Part shown: positions 9,145 to 17,916 of the stretch, piece by piece
How positions within the stretch are numbered: the first letter of the stretch is position 1
Layout of the letters: every line of letters begins with the position of its first letter
Source of the DNA: Pseudomonas fluorescens
Lineage (GTDB): Bacteria > Pseudomonadota > Gammaproteobacteria > Pseudomonadales > Pseudomonadaceae
Assembly: GCF_000802965.1 (NCBI RefSeq)
Contig: NZ_JSAK01000033.1
Span: 290-64,289 of the forward strand
Reading direction: 5' to 3'
Length of the DNA stretch: 64,000 nucleotides
Program-made: the position numbers and the translations under genes
The notes under the pieces: generated by a model
Seen by the model: only the letters and a program-made list of their open reading frames with translations
Database searches by the model: none
Told to the model about the DNA's origin: nothing

Positions 9145-9738
9145 ATGAACTTTTCAGATCAATACATTACCCTTACTCTTAGTTTGCCAGACGACTTTCT
9201 CCCTCCCAGCGACGGCGAAGGTGAAACGTATATAAGCATTCAAACTGCAAACTCCTCAAACCCTGTCAATGTCGCACAATACAAAGAGCCGATACTGCGC
9301 AGCGGACGCTGGAATTATTATTTTGCACACACCTATTCAGATGTCAGCGTCAAATACCGCGTGAACGTCAGCATGTCCCACAACGGCTCCCCACTGCTGA
9401 TTGACCTGGACTACTTCGTAATCGCCCACCGTGCACCCCACCGCCAAACCCTGCACTTAAGTCCTATTGGTCGCCTCTACGTTCAGGCTCAAGAACCTGA
9501 AGCGGTCGAACCTGAACATGCAGTTACTATCGTCGCCCATGAGCACGACAATGCGCAGATGCAACTTACTCAAATACATATCAGTAAAAAAATGGCAGAG
9601 GCGTTCTATCTGGAATACGATCCAGATACTGTTGTACCGGGTAACCGCTATACCCTGGCGGCCACTGAAAATGAATATCGCAATGCCATAGAGGTCTACC
9701 CCGGCACCGTTGTATTGAAACCCTTTAGCAGATCCTGA
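9145..9738 (+). CDS. AT-rich 197-residue protein; two YbaY/YscW-like beta-domain halves (tentative)
   Basis: I do not recognise this as a named gene. Base composition is visibly AT-richer than its neighbours and rare Pseudomonas codons (ATA, TTA) are used, which suggests acquisition by transfer. There is no signal peptide. The C-terminal half (about 126-192) has EAFYLEYDPDTVVPGNRYTL, which resembles the YDP-x4-P-x2-RY signature of the YbaY/YscW lipoprotein-chaperone-like family (PF09619 as I recall). The N-terminal half (about 8-93) has a similar pattern around YYFAHTYSDVSVKYRV, so the protein may be two such beta-sandwich domains in tandem. The ATG at 9145 lacks a strong Shine-Dalgarno sequence (only GGATAT upstream). 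The family call is inference from pattern alone. Confidence 0.55.
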   Translation: MNFSDQYITLTLSLPDDFLPPSDGEGETYISIQTANSSNPVNVAQYKEPILRSGRWNYYFAHTYSDVSVKYRVNVSMSHNGSPLLIDLDYFVIAHRAPHRQTLHLSPIGRLYVQAQEPEAVEPEHAVTIVAHEHDNAQMQLTQIHISKKMAEAFYLEYDPDTVVPGNRYTLAATENEYRNAIEVYPGTVVLKPFSRS

Positions 9739-9875
9739 AAAGATCTTTTCATATTAAGCGGGGCGAAATTGCTGAAAAAAACCGCTAGATTGTCGCCGCT
9801 GGCCGCGACCCGCAGCCACTGAAAATCCGCATCGACGCGTTTCGCTAAATTCGCCTTTCGACCAAGGAAGCCTCC

Positions 9876-10565
9876 ATGTTTCGCCCTACCCTCCGTTTCG
9901 CCGGCCTGTGCGCAGGTTTGATGATCTCCGCCAGCGCCCTGGCGCTGTCCCTCAGCGACCTGTCGCAAAACGACGCCACCGGCGGACTCAAGGACGCGCT
10001 GACCCAAGGTGCGCAACTGGCTGTTAAACAACTCGGCGCACCGGGCGGCTTCAGCAACAACCCAGACGTGAAGATCGAACTGCCGGGTAAACTGGGCAAG
10101 GTCGCCAGCAAAATGAAACAGTTCGGCATGGGGGATCAGGTCGATCAACTGGAAACCAGCATGAACAAAGCGGCGGAAACCGCCGTGACCCAGGCCCAGC
10201 CGATCCTCGTGGACGCGGTGAAGAAAATGACGGTGGAAGATGCCAAGGGCATTCTCAGCGGCGGCAACGATTCGGCTACGCAGTACCTGAACAAAACCAG
10301 CCGCGAACAGATCCGCGCCAAGTTCCTGCCAATCGTCAAGCAAGCCACCGACCAGGTCGGCCTGGCCAAGCAATACAACTCGTTCGCCGGCCAAGCCGCC
10401 ACTCTGGGCGTGGTCGACGCGAAGAATGCCAATGTCGAAAACTACGTCACCGAGCAGGCGCTGAACGGCCTGTTCGAGATGATCGGCAAACAGGAAGAAA
10501 CCATCCGCAAGAACCCGGCGGCTGCGGCGACCAGTCTCGCGAAAAAAGTGTTTGGCACGCTCTAA
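9876..10565 (+). CDS. DUF4197 family exported protein
   Basis: A 229-residue protein with a clear signal peptide (LRFAGLCAGLMISASALALSLSDL, cleavage near residue 24). The remainder is mostly helical and matches DUF4197: a repeated pattern of GGLKDALTQGAQLAVKQLG, a central YLNKTSREQIRAKFLPIVKQAT and the end FEMIGKQEETIRKNP. Function is unknown for the family; it is expected in the periplasm. The ATG at 9876 is preceded by AAGGAAG. Its convergent neighbour is mexK, with a family A repeat between. Confidence 0.85.
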   Translation: MFRPTLRFAGLCAGLMISASALALSLSDLSQNDATGGLKDALTQGAQLAVKQLGAPGGFSNNPDVKIELPGKLGKVASKMKQFGMGDQVDQLETSMNKAAETAVTQAQPILVDAVKKMTVEDAKGILSGGNDSATQYLNKTSREQIRAKFLPIVKQATDQVGLAKQYNSFAGQAATLGVVDAKNANVENYVTEQALNGLFEMIGKQEETIRKNPAAAATSLAKKVFGTL

Positions 10566-10583
10566 CCAAAACCGCAAAAACCT

Positions 10584-10662
10584 GTAGGAGCTGCCGAAGG
10601 CTGCGATCTTTTGATCTTAAAAAATCAAGATCAAAAGATCGCAGCCTGCGGCAGCTCCTACA
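10584..10662. repeat. Paired inverted intergenic repeat, family A (copy 2)
   Basis: GTAGGAGCTGCCGAAGGCTG and its inverted copy meet around GATCTTAAAAAATCAAGATC. It fills the gap between the convergent DUF4197 and mexK genes and could form a bidirectional hairpin terminator. Confidence 0.88.
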
Positions 10663-10678
10663 AGAGATCGCTTACGGC

Positions 10679-13600
10679 TCAGGCCGGCTCTTTCTTGACC
10701 CGGAACCAGGCCGCATACAACGCCGGCAAGAACAGCAACGTCAACGCCGTCGCCACGATCAACCCGCCCATGATCGCCACCGCCATCGGCCCGAAAAACA
10801 CACTGCGCGACAGCGGAATCATCGCCAGAACAGCGGCCAGCGCGGTCAACACGATCGGCCGGAACCGCCGCACCGTGGCCTCGATAATTGCCTGCCAAGG
10901 CTTCAACCCGGCCGCAATGTCCTGCTCGATCTGATCCACCAGAATCACCGAGTTGCGCATGATCATCCCCGACAACGCGATGGTCCCGAGCATGGCGACA
11001 AAACCAAACGGCTGACGGAACACCATCAGGAACAACGTCACCCCGATCAACCCCAACGGCGCCGTCAGAAACACCATCGCCGTGCGTGAGAAACTGCGCA
11101 GTTGCAGCATCAGCAATGTCAGCACCACGACGATAAAAAGCGGCACGCCAGCCTTCACCGAGTTCTGCCCGCGTGCCGAGTCTTCCACGGTGCCACCGAC
11201 ATCCAGCAAGTACCCGTCCGGCAGCTCGGCGCGGATTGGATCAAGGGTCGGCATGATCTGCTGCACCAGGGTCGCCGGTTGTTCCTTGCCGTAAATGTCC
11301 GCACGCACCGTCACGTTGGGCAGGCGATTACGATGCCAGATCACGCCTTCTTCAAAGCCGTATTCCAGCGTCGCGATCTGCGACAGGGCCACGCTGCGCC
11401 CGTTGTCGGTCGGCACTGCCAGGCTTGGCAGCAACGACAGTTCGGTACGCTCATGCAAGGTGCCGCGCAGGAGGATCTCGATCAACTCGTTGTCTTCGCG
11501 GTACTGGCTGACGCTGGAACCCGTGAGTGAGCTCTGCAAGAACTTCGACAGGTTCGACGTGCTGACGCCCAGTGCCCGCGCGCGGTCCTGATCGACGTTC
11601 AGATACACGACTTTGCTCGGTTCTTCCCAGTCCAGGTGAACGTTGACCACATGCGGGTTCTCACGAACCTTGGCCGCGACTTTGCGTGCCAGCGCGCGGA
11701 CTTCCTCGATGTGTTCCCCGGTCACCCGGAATTGCACCGGATAGCCAACCGGCGGGCCGTTTTCCAGGCGCGTGACCCGCGAGCGCAGGGCCGGGAATTG
11801 CTCGTTGAGCGTTGCGATCAGCCAGGTGCGCAGGCTTTCGCGCTCCTCGATGGTTTTCGCCAGGACGACAAACTGGGCGAAGCTCGCCGCAGGCAATTGC
11901 TGATCCAGAGGTAGGTAAAAACGCGGCGAACCGGTTCCGACGTAGGCCACGTAATTGTCTATTCCGGCTTTGTCCTTGAGCAATGCTTCGAGGCGTTTGA
12001 CCTCTTCGGCGGTGTTGCTCAGCGACGCGCCTTCGGCCAGTTTCAAATCGACCATCAACTCCAGTCGGCCCGATGCCGGGAAAAACTGCTGTGGCACAAA
12101 ACGGAACAGCACGATGGACGCAATGAACAGCACCACCGTCGCCGTGATCACGGTTTTACGCCAGCGCACACACCACTCCACCAGGCGCCGGACGCGCTGA
12201 TAGAACGGCGTGCCGTAAGGATCGGGTTGGCCTGTGCCGTGTTTCGCTGCGTGAATTTTCGCCAGGTCCGGAAGGAGTTTTTCCCCGAGATAAGGTACGA
12301 AAAGTACGGCAGCCACCCAGGACGCCAGCAGCGCGATGGTGACAACTTCAAAGATCGAACGGGTGTATTCGCCCGTGCCCGATTGTGCGGTGGCAATCGG
12401 CAGGAAACCGGCGGCGGTGATCAGCGTACCGGTGAGCATCGGGAACGCGGTGCTGGTCCAGGCATAGCTCGCGGCCTTGATCCGGTCGAAGCCCTGCTCC
12501 ATTTTGATCGCCATCATTTCCACGGCGATGATCGCGTCGTCCACCAGCAAACCCAGCGCCAGCACCAGCGCGCCGAGGGAAATCTTGTGCAGGCCGATGC
12601 CGAGGTAATACATGCAGGCAAACGTCATGGCCAGCACCAGCGGAATCGCCAGTGCGACCACCATCCCAGTGCGCATGCCGAGGGAGAAGAAGCTCACCAG
12701 CAGCACAATCGCCAGCGCTTCCACCAGCACCTGCACGAACTCGCCGACGCCGGTTTTCACCGCCGCTGGTTGATCGGAAACCTTGCGCAGTTGCATGCCG
12801 GCCGGGAGGTTTTTCTGGATGCGATCGAACTCGACTTCCAACGCCTTGCCCAGCACCAGAATGTCGCCACCGTCCTTCATGGCGACGGCCAGCCCGATGG
12901 CGTTTTCGGCCATGAAGCGCATGCGCGGTGCGGGAGGATCGTTGAAACCACGGCGCACATCCGCCACATCGGAGATACGGAACGTGCGATCACCGACCCG
13001 TATCGGAAAGTTTTTTATCTCATCGACTGTCTGAAAATTCCCCGAAACCCGTAGCTGCAAACGCTCGCTGCTGGTTTCAAAGAAGCCGGCGGTGGACACC
13101 GCGTTCTGCTCTTCCAACGCCTGTTGCACCGCCGCCAACGGCAAGCCCAGGGTGGCGAGCTTGACGTTGGAGAGCTCGATCCAGATCTTTTCGTCCTGCA
13201 ACCCGAGCAACTCGACCTTGCCCACATCCTTCACGCGTTGCAGCTGGATCTGGATGCGGTCGGCGTAATCCTTGAGCACGGCGTAGTCGAAACCGTCGCC
13301 GGTCAGGGCGTAGATATTGCCGAACGTGGTGCCGAATTCATCGTTGAAGAACGGCCCCTGAATACCCGGCGGCAAGGTGTGGCGGATGTCGCTGACCTTC
13401 TTGCGCACCTGATACCAGAGTTCCGGGATTTCCACCGAGTGCATGGAATCGCGGGCGATGAACGTCACCTGGGATTCACCCGGACGGGAGAACGACACGA
13501 TGCGTTCGTACTCGCCGGTTTCCATCAGCTTCTTTTCAATGCGTTCAGTGACCTGGCGCGAGACTTCCTGCGCCGTCGCCCCCGGCCAGTTGGTGCGGAT

Positions 13601-13744
13601 CACCATGGCTTTGAAGGTGAAAGGCGGGTCTTCACTTTGGCCGAGTTTGGTGTAGGAAATTGCGCCGACGATGGCCAGCAACAGCATCAGGAACAGTACG
13701 ATCTGGCGATTACGCAGCGCCCATTCGGAAAGATTGAAGCCCAT
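10679..13744 (-). CDS. mexK: RND efflux pump inner-membrane transporter MexK
   Basis: A 1021-residue RND-superfamily proton antiporter. It begins MGFNLSEWALRNRQIVLFLM (first TM helix) and has the usual two periplasmic loops and 12 TM helices. Motifs include LGLLVDDAIIAVEMM in TM4, which carries the paired aspartates used for proton relay, and GFVAMLGTIALSGMIMRNSVILVDQI in TM10-11. It belongs with the MFP gene seven bases upstream and the divergent TetR gene. In P. aeruginosa the gene trio in this position is mexJ-mexK-mexL, which exports triclosan and, with OprM, erythromycin. No outer-membrane channel gene is adjacent, as in mexJK. I am sure of RND and fairly sure of MexK. Confidence 0.88.
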   Translation of the reverse strand: MGFNLSEWALRNRQIVLFLMLLLAIVGAISYTKLGQSEDPPFTFKAMVIRTNWPGATAQEVSRQVTERIEKKLMETGEYERIVSFSRPGESQVTFIARDSMHSVEIPELWYQVRKKVSDIRHTLPPGIQGPFFNDEFGTTFGNIYALTGDGFDYAVLKDYADRIQIQLQRVKDVGKVELLGLQDEKIWIELSNVKLATLGLPLAAVQQALEEQNAVSTAGFFETSSERLQLRVSGNFQTVDEIKNFPIRVGDRTFRISDVADVRRGFNDPPAPRMRFMAENAIGLAVAMKDGGDILVLGKALEVEFDRIQKNLPAGMQLRKVSDQPAAVKTGVGEFVQVLVEALAIVLLVSFFSLGMRTGMVVALAIPLVLAMTFACMYYLGIGLHKISLGALVLALGLLVDDAIIAVEMMAIKMEQGFDRIKAASYAWTSTAFPMLTGTLITAAGFLPIATAQSGTGEYTRSIFEVVTIALLASWVAAVLFVPYLGEKLLPDLAKIHAAKHGTGQPDPYGTPFYQRVRRLVEWCVRWRKTVITATVVLFIASIVLFRFVPQQFFPASGRLELMVDLKLAEGASLSNTAEEVKRLEALLKDKAGIDNYVAYVGTGSPRFYLPLDQQLPAASFAQFVVLAKTIEERESLRTWLIATLNEQFPALRSRVTRLENGPPVGYPVQFRVTGEHIEEVRALARKVAAKVRENPHVVNVHLDWEEPSKVVYLNVDQDRARALGVSTSNLSKFLQSSLTGSSVSQYREDNELIEILLRGTLHERTELSLLPSLAVPTDNGRSVALSQIATLEYGFEEGVIWHRNRLPNVTVRADIYGKEQPATLVQQIMPTLDPIRAELPDGYLLDVGGTVEDSARGQNSVKAGVPLFIVVVLTLLMLQLRSFSRTAMVFLTAPLGLIGVTLFLMVFRQPFGFVAMLGTIALSGMIMRNSVILVDQIEQDIAAGLKPWQAIIEATVRRFRPIVLTALAAVLAMIPLSRSVFFGPMAVAIMGGLIVATALTLLFLPALYAAWFRVKKEPA

Positions 13745-13750
13745 CGGGGA

Positions 13751-14851
13751 TTACTCCTTGTCCGCCAGATTGACCACGCGGTTGGAGCGATCCACCGGGC
13801 GCACGGATTGCCCGTCGAGAAGGACATGGACGCCGGCAGCCACTACCCAGTCGCTGGCGTTCAAGCCTTCGAGCACCGGCACGGTTTTCTCACCGAAAGC
13901 GCCGACCCGCACCGGGGTTTTCTTCAAGGTGTTATTGGCGCTGACGACCCAGACGTAGGTCACGCCGTTTTCCGCCGTCAGTGCAGAGAGCGGCACCGAC
14001 AACGGCACCGCCTCGGCCGTCTGCACGAACACCCGGGCGCTCTGGCCGAGCTCGGCCGGGACCTTGCCACCGGTGAATGCGATGCGGGCGGCGAAGGTGC
14101 GGGACTTCGGATCGGCCGCAGGCGACAGTTCACGGATGCGCCCGGCGAAGCGCTGATCCGGTTGCGTCCACAGTTCCACCGACACCGGCTGACCCACCTT
14201 GAAACGGCCGAAGCTCTGTTCCGGCAAGCTGATCAACACTTCGCGCTCGCCATCGGTGGCCAGGGTAAACACCGTCTGCCCGGCCGCGACCACTTGCCCG
14301 ACTTCCACCGAGCGCTTGGCGACCACGCCATCCTGCGGCGCACGCAATACCGCGTAACTGGCCTGATTGGTCGAAACGTTGAATTCGGCTTTGATTTGTT
14401 TGAGACGCGCTTCACCGGAACGGTAAAGGTTTTCGTGATTGTCGTACTGCGAGCGGCTGACCAGTTGACGATCCATCAACGTTTTATAGCGATCACGCTC
14501 GGCACGCACCATGCTCAGATTCGCCTCGGCGGCCGCGACCTGGGCGCGAGTGGCCTCCAGTTGCAGGCGCACGTCTTGCGGATCGAGCTCGGCCAACGGT
14601 TGATCGGCCTTGACCCGCTGCCCCTCGTCGACCAGTCGTCGGCTGACTTTGCCGCCGATGCGAAACGCAAGGTCCGGCTCGTAACGGGCGCGGACTTCAC
14701 CGGGATAGCTTTCGGTCGCCTGCGCCGAAGGCTCTGGCTGAACCACCATGGCCGGTCGAATGCTGACTTGAGGCGCCTCTTCGTGACCACACGCCGTCAA
14801 TAAAAACGCCAGGCTGACTGGCAACGCGAGGGGCAAGGCATAGCGGAACAT
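13751..14851 (-). CDS. mexJ: RND efflux periplasmic adaptor lipoprotein MexJ
   Basis: A 366-residue membrane-fusion protein that links the RND pump to an outer-membrane channel. The start at 14851 gives a lipoprotein signal, MFRYALPLALPVSLAFLLTAC, with the lipobox cysteine about 21 residues in; the open frame extends upstream into the operator region without looking like protein. Features in order: lipoyl-like strand VRARYEPDLAFRIGGKVSRR, an alpha-hairpin (QVAAAEANLSMVRAERDRYK), second lipoyl half VLRAPQDGVVAKR, and a beta-barrel and membrane-proximal region. Six bases separate its stop from mexK, so the two are cotranscribed. Expression is presumably repressed by the divergent MexL. Confidence 0.88.
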   Translation of the reverse strand: MFRYALPLALPVSLAFLLTACGHEEAPQVSIRPAMVVQPEPSAQATESYPGEVRARYEPDLAFRIGGKVSRRLVDEGQRVKADQPLAELDPQDVRLQLEATRAQVAAAEANLSMVRAERDRYKTLMDRQLVSRSQYDNHENLYRSGEARLKQIKAEFNVSTNQASYAVLRAPQDGVVAKRSVEVGQVVAAGQTVFTLATDGEREVLISLPEQSFGRFKVGQPVSVELWTQPDQRFAGRIRELSPAADPKSRTFAARIAFTGGKVPAELGQSARVFVQTAEAVPLSVPLSALTAENGVTYVWVVSANNTLKKTPVRVGAFGEKTVPVLEGLNASDWVVAAGVHVLLDGQSVRPVDRSNRVVNLADKE

Positions 14852-14888
14852 GGTGAACGACCTTTCGCTAATGGTGCTTGGAATAATT

Positions 14889-14907
14889 ATACTGACCGGT
14901 ATGGTAT
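14889..14907. promoter_or_regulatory. Candidate MexL operator between mexJ and mexL
   Basis: In the 93-base gap between the divergent mexJ and mexL starts, the sequence ATACTGACCGGTATGGTAT is an imperfect palindrome around ACCGGT. TetR-type operators often have this form, and MexL is known to repress mexJK and itself. Only the palindrome is seen; the assignment is inferred. Confidence 0.5.
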
Positions 14908-14944
14908 TAATAGCAAACTCACCAGTCCAGTAATAAAAGCGCAT

Positions 14945-15583
14945 ATGCCGAACAATCTTTCAGCACCTAACGGCCCCGGCCGTCCTAAGGATCTGGCCAA
15001 GCGCCAGGCGATCCTCGACGCGGCGAAAACGCTGTTTCTGACCAAGGGTTACGCCAACACCAGCATGGACGCCGTGGCGGCCGAGGCCGGTGTGTCGAAG
15101 CTGACCGTCTACAGCCATTTCAACGACAAGGAAACGCTGTTCTCCGCCGCCGTGATGGCCAAGTGCGAGGAGCAACTGCCGCCACTGTTCTTTGAATTGC
15201 CGGAAGGCGTTGCAGTGGAAGCGGTGCTATTGAACATCGCGCGCGGGTTTCATCAGCTGATCAACAGCGATGAATCGGTGAACCTGCACCGCTTGATGAT
15301 GACCCTCGGCAGCCAGGACCCGAAACTTTCGCAGATCTTCTTCGAGGCCGGCCCACAACGGATGCTGCATGGCATGGAGCGCTTGTTGAGCAAGATCGAT
15401 CAGAGCGGCGCGTTGAGCATCGACAAACCGCACAATGCGGCTGAGCATTTCTTCTGCCTGCTCAAGGGCGCGGGGAATTTTCGCTTGCTGTATGGCTGCG
15501 GAGATCCGCTGACCGGGGATGCGGCCGAGAGCCATGTGCAGGAAGTGGTGGGGTTGTTTATGCGGGCTTTTCGGCCTGAGTGA
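14945..15583 (+). CDS. mexL: TetR-family repressor MexL
   Basis: A 212-residue TetR regulator, the same length as P. aeruginosa MexL as I recall. The N-terminal helix-turn-helix is clear (AKRQAILDAAKTLF and TSMDAVAAEAGVSKLTVYSHF, residues ~18-57), followed by a ligand-binding helical domain with AEHFFCLLKGAGNFRLLYG. It is transcribed divergently from mexJK across 93 bases that contain a palindrome. The position, length and neighbours support MexL over a generic TetR label. Confidence 0.85.
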   Translation: MPNNLSAPNGPGRPKDLAKRQAILDAAKTLFLTKGYANTSMDAVAAEAGVSKLTVYSHFNDKETLFSAAVMAKCEEQLPPLFFELPEGVAVEAVLLNIARGFHQLINSDESVNLHRLMMTLGSQDPKLSQIFFEAGPQRMLHGMERLLSKIDQSGALSIDKPHNAAEHFFCLLKGAGNFRLLYGCGDPLTGDAAESHVQEVVGLFMRAFRPE

Positions 15584-15610
15584 GTCATAGGCTCAGAGTA
15601 TCTGGCCTGA

Positions 15611-15708
15611 CGCCATCGCGGGCAAGCCCGCTCCCACAGGGTCCGGAGTGTTCTCAAATATTGTGTTCGACACAAATACTGTGGGAGCGGGCTTGCCCGC
15701 GATGGCGG
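15611..15708. repeat. Paired inverted intergenic repeat, family D (copy 1)
   Basis: CGCCATCGCGGGCAAGCCCG plus CTCCCACAG is matched by CTGTGGGAGCGGGCTTGCCC plus GCGATGGCG across about 40 bases. This is the GCGGGCTTGCCCGC type of Pseudomonas REP pair. It separates the convergent mexL and rsmJ. Confidence 0.9.
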
Positions 15709-15718
15709 CGACTAGATC

Positions 15719-16501
15719 TTACGGCTTAAGCGCTTTTTTTGGATAAATGTCATACCGGCTCGACTTGCCATCCAGCGCATGACTCGGCTTCGGCCCTTCG
15801 ATACAAGGCGCCTTGCGCGGGCGCTTGACCACCACTCGGTGCGTCGCCAAAGCCAACGCCGCTTCGAGCAATGCCGGCGCATCCTGGTCATCGCCCACCA
15901 GCGGCCGGAACAGGCGCATTTCCTTCTTCACCAACGCGGTTTTCTCACGGTGCGGGAACATCGGGTCGAGGTAGATCACCTGCGGCGGCTCGCCCTCCCA
16001 GTTACGCATCACCTCGATTGAATTGCCCTTGAGCAACCGCATGCGGGCCACAATCGGCGCTACGTCGAAATCTTCCGCGCCACGGGCCAGGCCATCTTCC
16101 AGCAAGGCACCGATCAGCGGCTGACGCTCGATTAGGCTCATCTCGCAACCGAGGCTGGCCAACACGAACGCGTCCTTGCCCAACCCGGCCGTGGCATCCA
16201 GCACCCGCGGACGCACGCCTTGGGCAATGCCGACAGCCTTGGCGATCATCTGCCCGCTGCCACCACCGTACAATCGACGATGCGCCGCGCCGCCCTCGAC
16301 GAAGTCCACCCGCACCGGCCCCGGTGCGTCCGGCCCCAGCTGTTGCAACTGCAACCCCTGCTCGCCCACCTGCAACGCAAACTCACCGTCATCCACCTGC
16401 AACGGCAAGCCCAAGCGCTCGGCCCAGTGCTCGGCCTGTGGCTGAAAGGTCGCGCCCAAGGCCTCGACATGGATGCGGCACGCCGCCGGTTGCTCAATCA
16501 T
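15719..16501 (-). CDS. rsmJ: 16S rRNA (guanine-N2)-methyltransferase RsmJ
   Basis: A 260-residue SAM-dependent methyltransferase of the RsmJ (YhiQ) family, which makes m2G1516 in 16S rRNA. Diagnostic sequence: VDFVEGGAAHRRLYGGGSGQ, the SAM motif VLDATAGLGKDAFVLASLG, and the catalytic-type VIYLDPMFPHREK. The start is uncertain: an in-frame GTG lies 12 bases further upstream (16513). I chose the ATG at 16501 because MIEQPAACRIHVEAL looks like the family N-terminus; neither start has a good Shine-Dalgarno sequence. Confidence 0.93.
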   Translation of the reverse strand: MIEQPAACRIHVEALGATFQPQAEHWAERLGLPLQVDDGEFALQVGEQGLQLQQLGPDAPGPVRVDFVEGGAAHRRLYGGGSGQMIAKAVGIAQGVRPRVLDATAGLGKDAFVLASLGCEMSLIERQPLIGALLEDGLARGAEDFDVAPIVARMRLLKGNSIEVMRNWEGEPPQVIYLDPMFPHREKTALVKKEMRLFRPLVGDDQDAPALLEAALALATHRVVVKRPRKAPCIEGPKPSHALDGKSSRYDIYPKKALKP

Positions 16502-16594
16502 CGGAAAACACACTCAAAAAATTAATGATCGGCAAAAACGGCCGATAACAAAACTATCGAGCATTTTGCCAGAGCTGAGCGTCGACCGAGAGAA

Positions 16595-17215
16595 ATGTCA
16601 GACATTCAACCCACAATCACAGGTTTTATCTCGCCTTACGGCAATTACAACCTGCGAAACACCCAGGCACTGAGCGGCGTCAGTCACATCTGGCAGGATT
16701 TCTTTGCCCGTGCGCTGGCCGATCAGTCGGGTGAGGTGCTGCCTGAATCTCTCAACTTTCCACCCGTCGACCTCGACAGCCCGGTCGAACCTACCGTCGG
16801 CAGCGACCTGCTGGCGCACATCGTTTCCCAGCGCGAATGCGATGTGACGGAGACTCCGGTCCGCCCGCCAGAACCGCTGTTCCTGCCGATTGCCGAGTTC
16901 GAAATGGACCTGGCCGACAAGCCATTCCCACCGTTCCCGCCTGAAGAAATCGTCGCTCAGCAGAAACAGCAAGACTTCGAAAGCGGCTGGGTACGTCCAA
17001 TCGTGTTGACCGCAAGTCAGCCACTGCCAGAAGCCGGACCTGCCCCGCAACCGCGTCCACTGCATTTGCCGATCGCCGAGTTCGAACTCGACCTGCTGGA
17101 CAAGCCGTTCCCTCCGTTCTCGCCTGAAGAGCTGATCGAGCAACAGAAACAACTCGACTTCGATAATGGCTGGGCACGCCCGATCATCCTGCAGAACCTG
17201 CGCCTCGCCGCCTGA
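16595..17215 (+). CDS. Hypothetical 206-residue protein with a 45-residue internal duplication
   Basis: I do not recognise a family. Residues 94-138 and 155-199 are copies of one unit, with about 33 of 45 positions identical: both run PL-x-LPIAEFE, then DKPFPPF-x-PEE, QQKQ, DF, GW-x-RPI. The two units are joined by a proline-rich linker. The N-terminal 90 residues are not repeated (MSDIQPTITGFISPYGNYNL). There is no signal peptide or membrane helix, and the protein is acidic. The ATG at 16595 follows GAGAGA. It stands alone between the divergent rsmJ and the convergent extensin-like gene. Base composition matches the genome, so it looks native and conserved rather than acquired. Confidence 0.75.
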   Translation: MSDIQPTITGFISPYGNYNLRNTQALSGVSHIWQDFFARALADQSGEVLPESLNFPPVDLDSPVEPTVGSDLLAHIVSQRECDVTETPVRPPEPLFLPIAEFEMDLADKPFPPFPPEEIVAQQKQQDFESGWVRPIVLTASQPLPEAGPAPQPRPLHLPIAEFELDLLDKPFPPFSPEELIEQQKQLDFDNGWARPIILQNLRLAA

Positions 17216-17218
17216 TTA

Positions 17219-17914
17219 TCAGCGACAAAGCCACCACGGCCCGACATCGACATGAAAGTGATTGCGATGAGCGGCGTTGTAGTCCGGGCTCAAGACCACA
17301 CTGAACAGTCCACAGGCGCCATCGCGGACCTGCCTTAAAAACTGTGCGTCCAGGTTATCCTTCGGCCAATCCTTGAGCACGCTGATGGTCCGGCCGTCAG
17401 CCAGGCGAAAACCGGCAATATCTAGCGCATTGGCCGACGCATGCTGACTGCGCCGACCATTCTCGCGACCGTAGACATTGCGACAGGCAAAGCTGCCGAG
17501 GTGATCGACCCGCGCGACCGCTTGCCCGTACACCGCCTGGGCGGCGGGTTGCAGGGCGTGGTGCTCGAACAGGGCAAACGACACGGCCAGCCGGCAACTG
17601 GCGAGGAAGCTGCTGCTCAGCGCCACGTCGCCGCCCTGCACACGCAAGGCGTCGGTCAGCGGGCATTTCGCGTCCGGGCTGTCGGCCTGACGGGCCACGC
17701 GCAATCCGGAGCTGCTCAACGCCTGGTTGCACAACAGCGGATCATCGCGCAGACGCATCAGTTTGTAGCGGGTCAGCAGGTTCGGCGCAGCCTTCACGTC
17801 CAGCGGCGCCCAGGGATTCCACTGCGGCGGCAGTGAGATCCAGCCGCGCCAGATGCCCGCTCCTGTCGCAGCGATGATCAACAGCACCAGCAAAAGCCAC
17901 CCGCGAAACCGCAT
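17219..17914 (-). CDS. Extensin-family (peptidase-fold) membrane-anchored protein
   Basis: A 231-residue protein with one N-terminal membrane anchor (RGWLLLVLLIIAATGAGIW, residues 4-22) and an extensin-like C-terminal domain facing the periplasm. The zinc-site pattern of LAS/M15-type peptidases is present: SQHASANALDIAGF (H...D) and NHFHVDVGPWW near the end, so a cell-wall peptidase activity is plausible but unproven. Several cysteines (LLCNQAL, AKCPLTD, ASCRLAV, FACRNVYG, GACGLF) could form disulfides. Its ATG lies two bases after the stop of the preceding isocitrate-lyase-like gene, so the pair is probably cotranscribed. Confidence 0.82.
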   Translation of the reverse strand: MRFRGWLLLVLLIIAATGAGIWRGWISLPPQWNPWAPLDVKAAPNLLTRYKLMRLRDDPLLCNQALSSSGLRVARQADSPDAKCPLTDALRVQGGDVALSSSFLASCRLAVSFALFEHHALQPAAQAVYGQAVARVDHLGSFACRNVYGRENGRRSQHASANALDIAGFRLADGRTISVLKDWPKDNLDAQFLRQVRDGACGLFSVVLSPDYNAAHRNHFHVDVGPWWLCR

Positions 17915-17916
17915 CG

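Noticed and set aside
13124..14803. 559-residue open frame crossing mexK and mexJ in antisense
   Set aside because: It spans two genuine genes of the opposite strand and has no recognisable domain.
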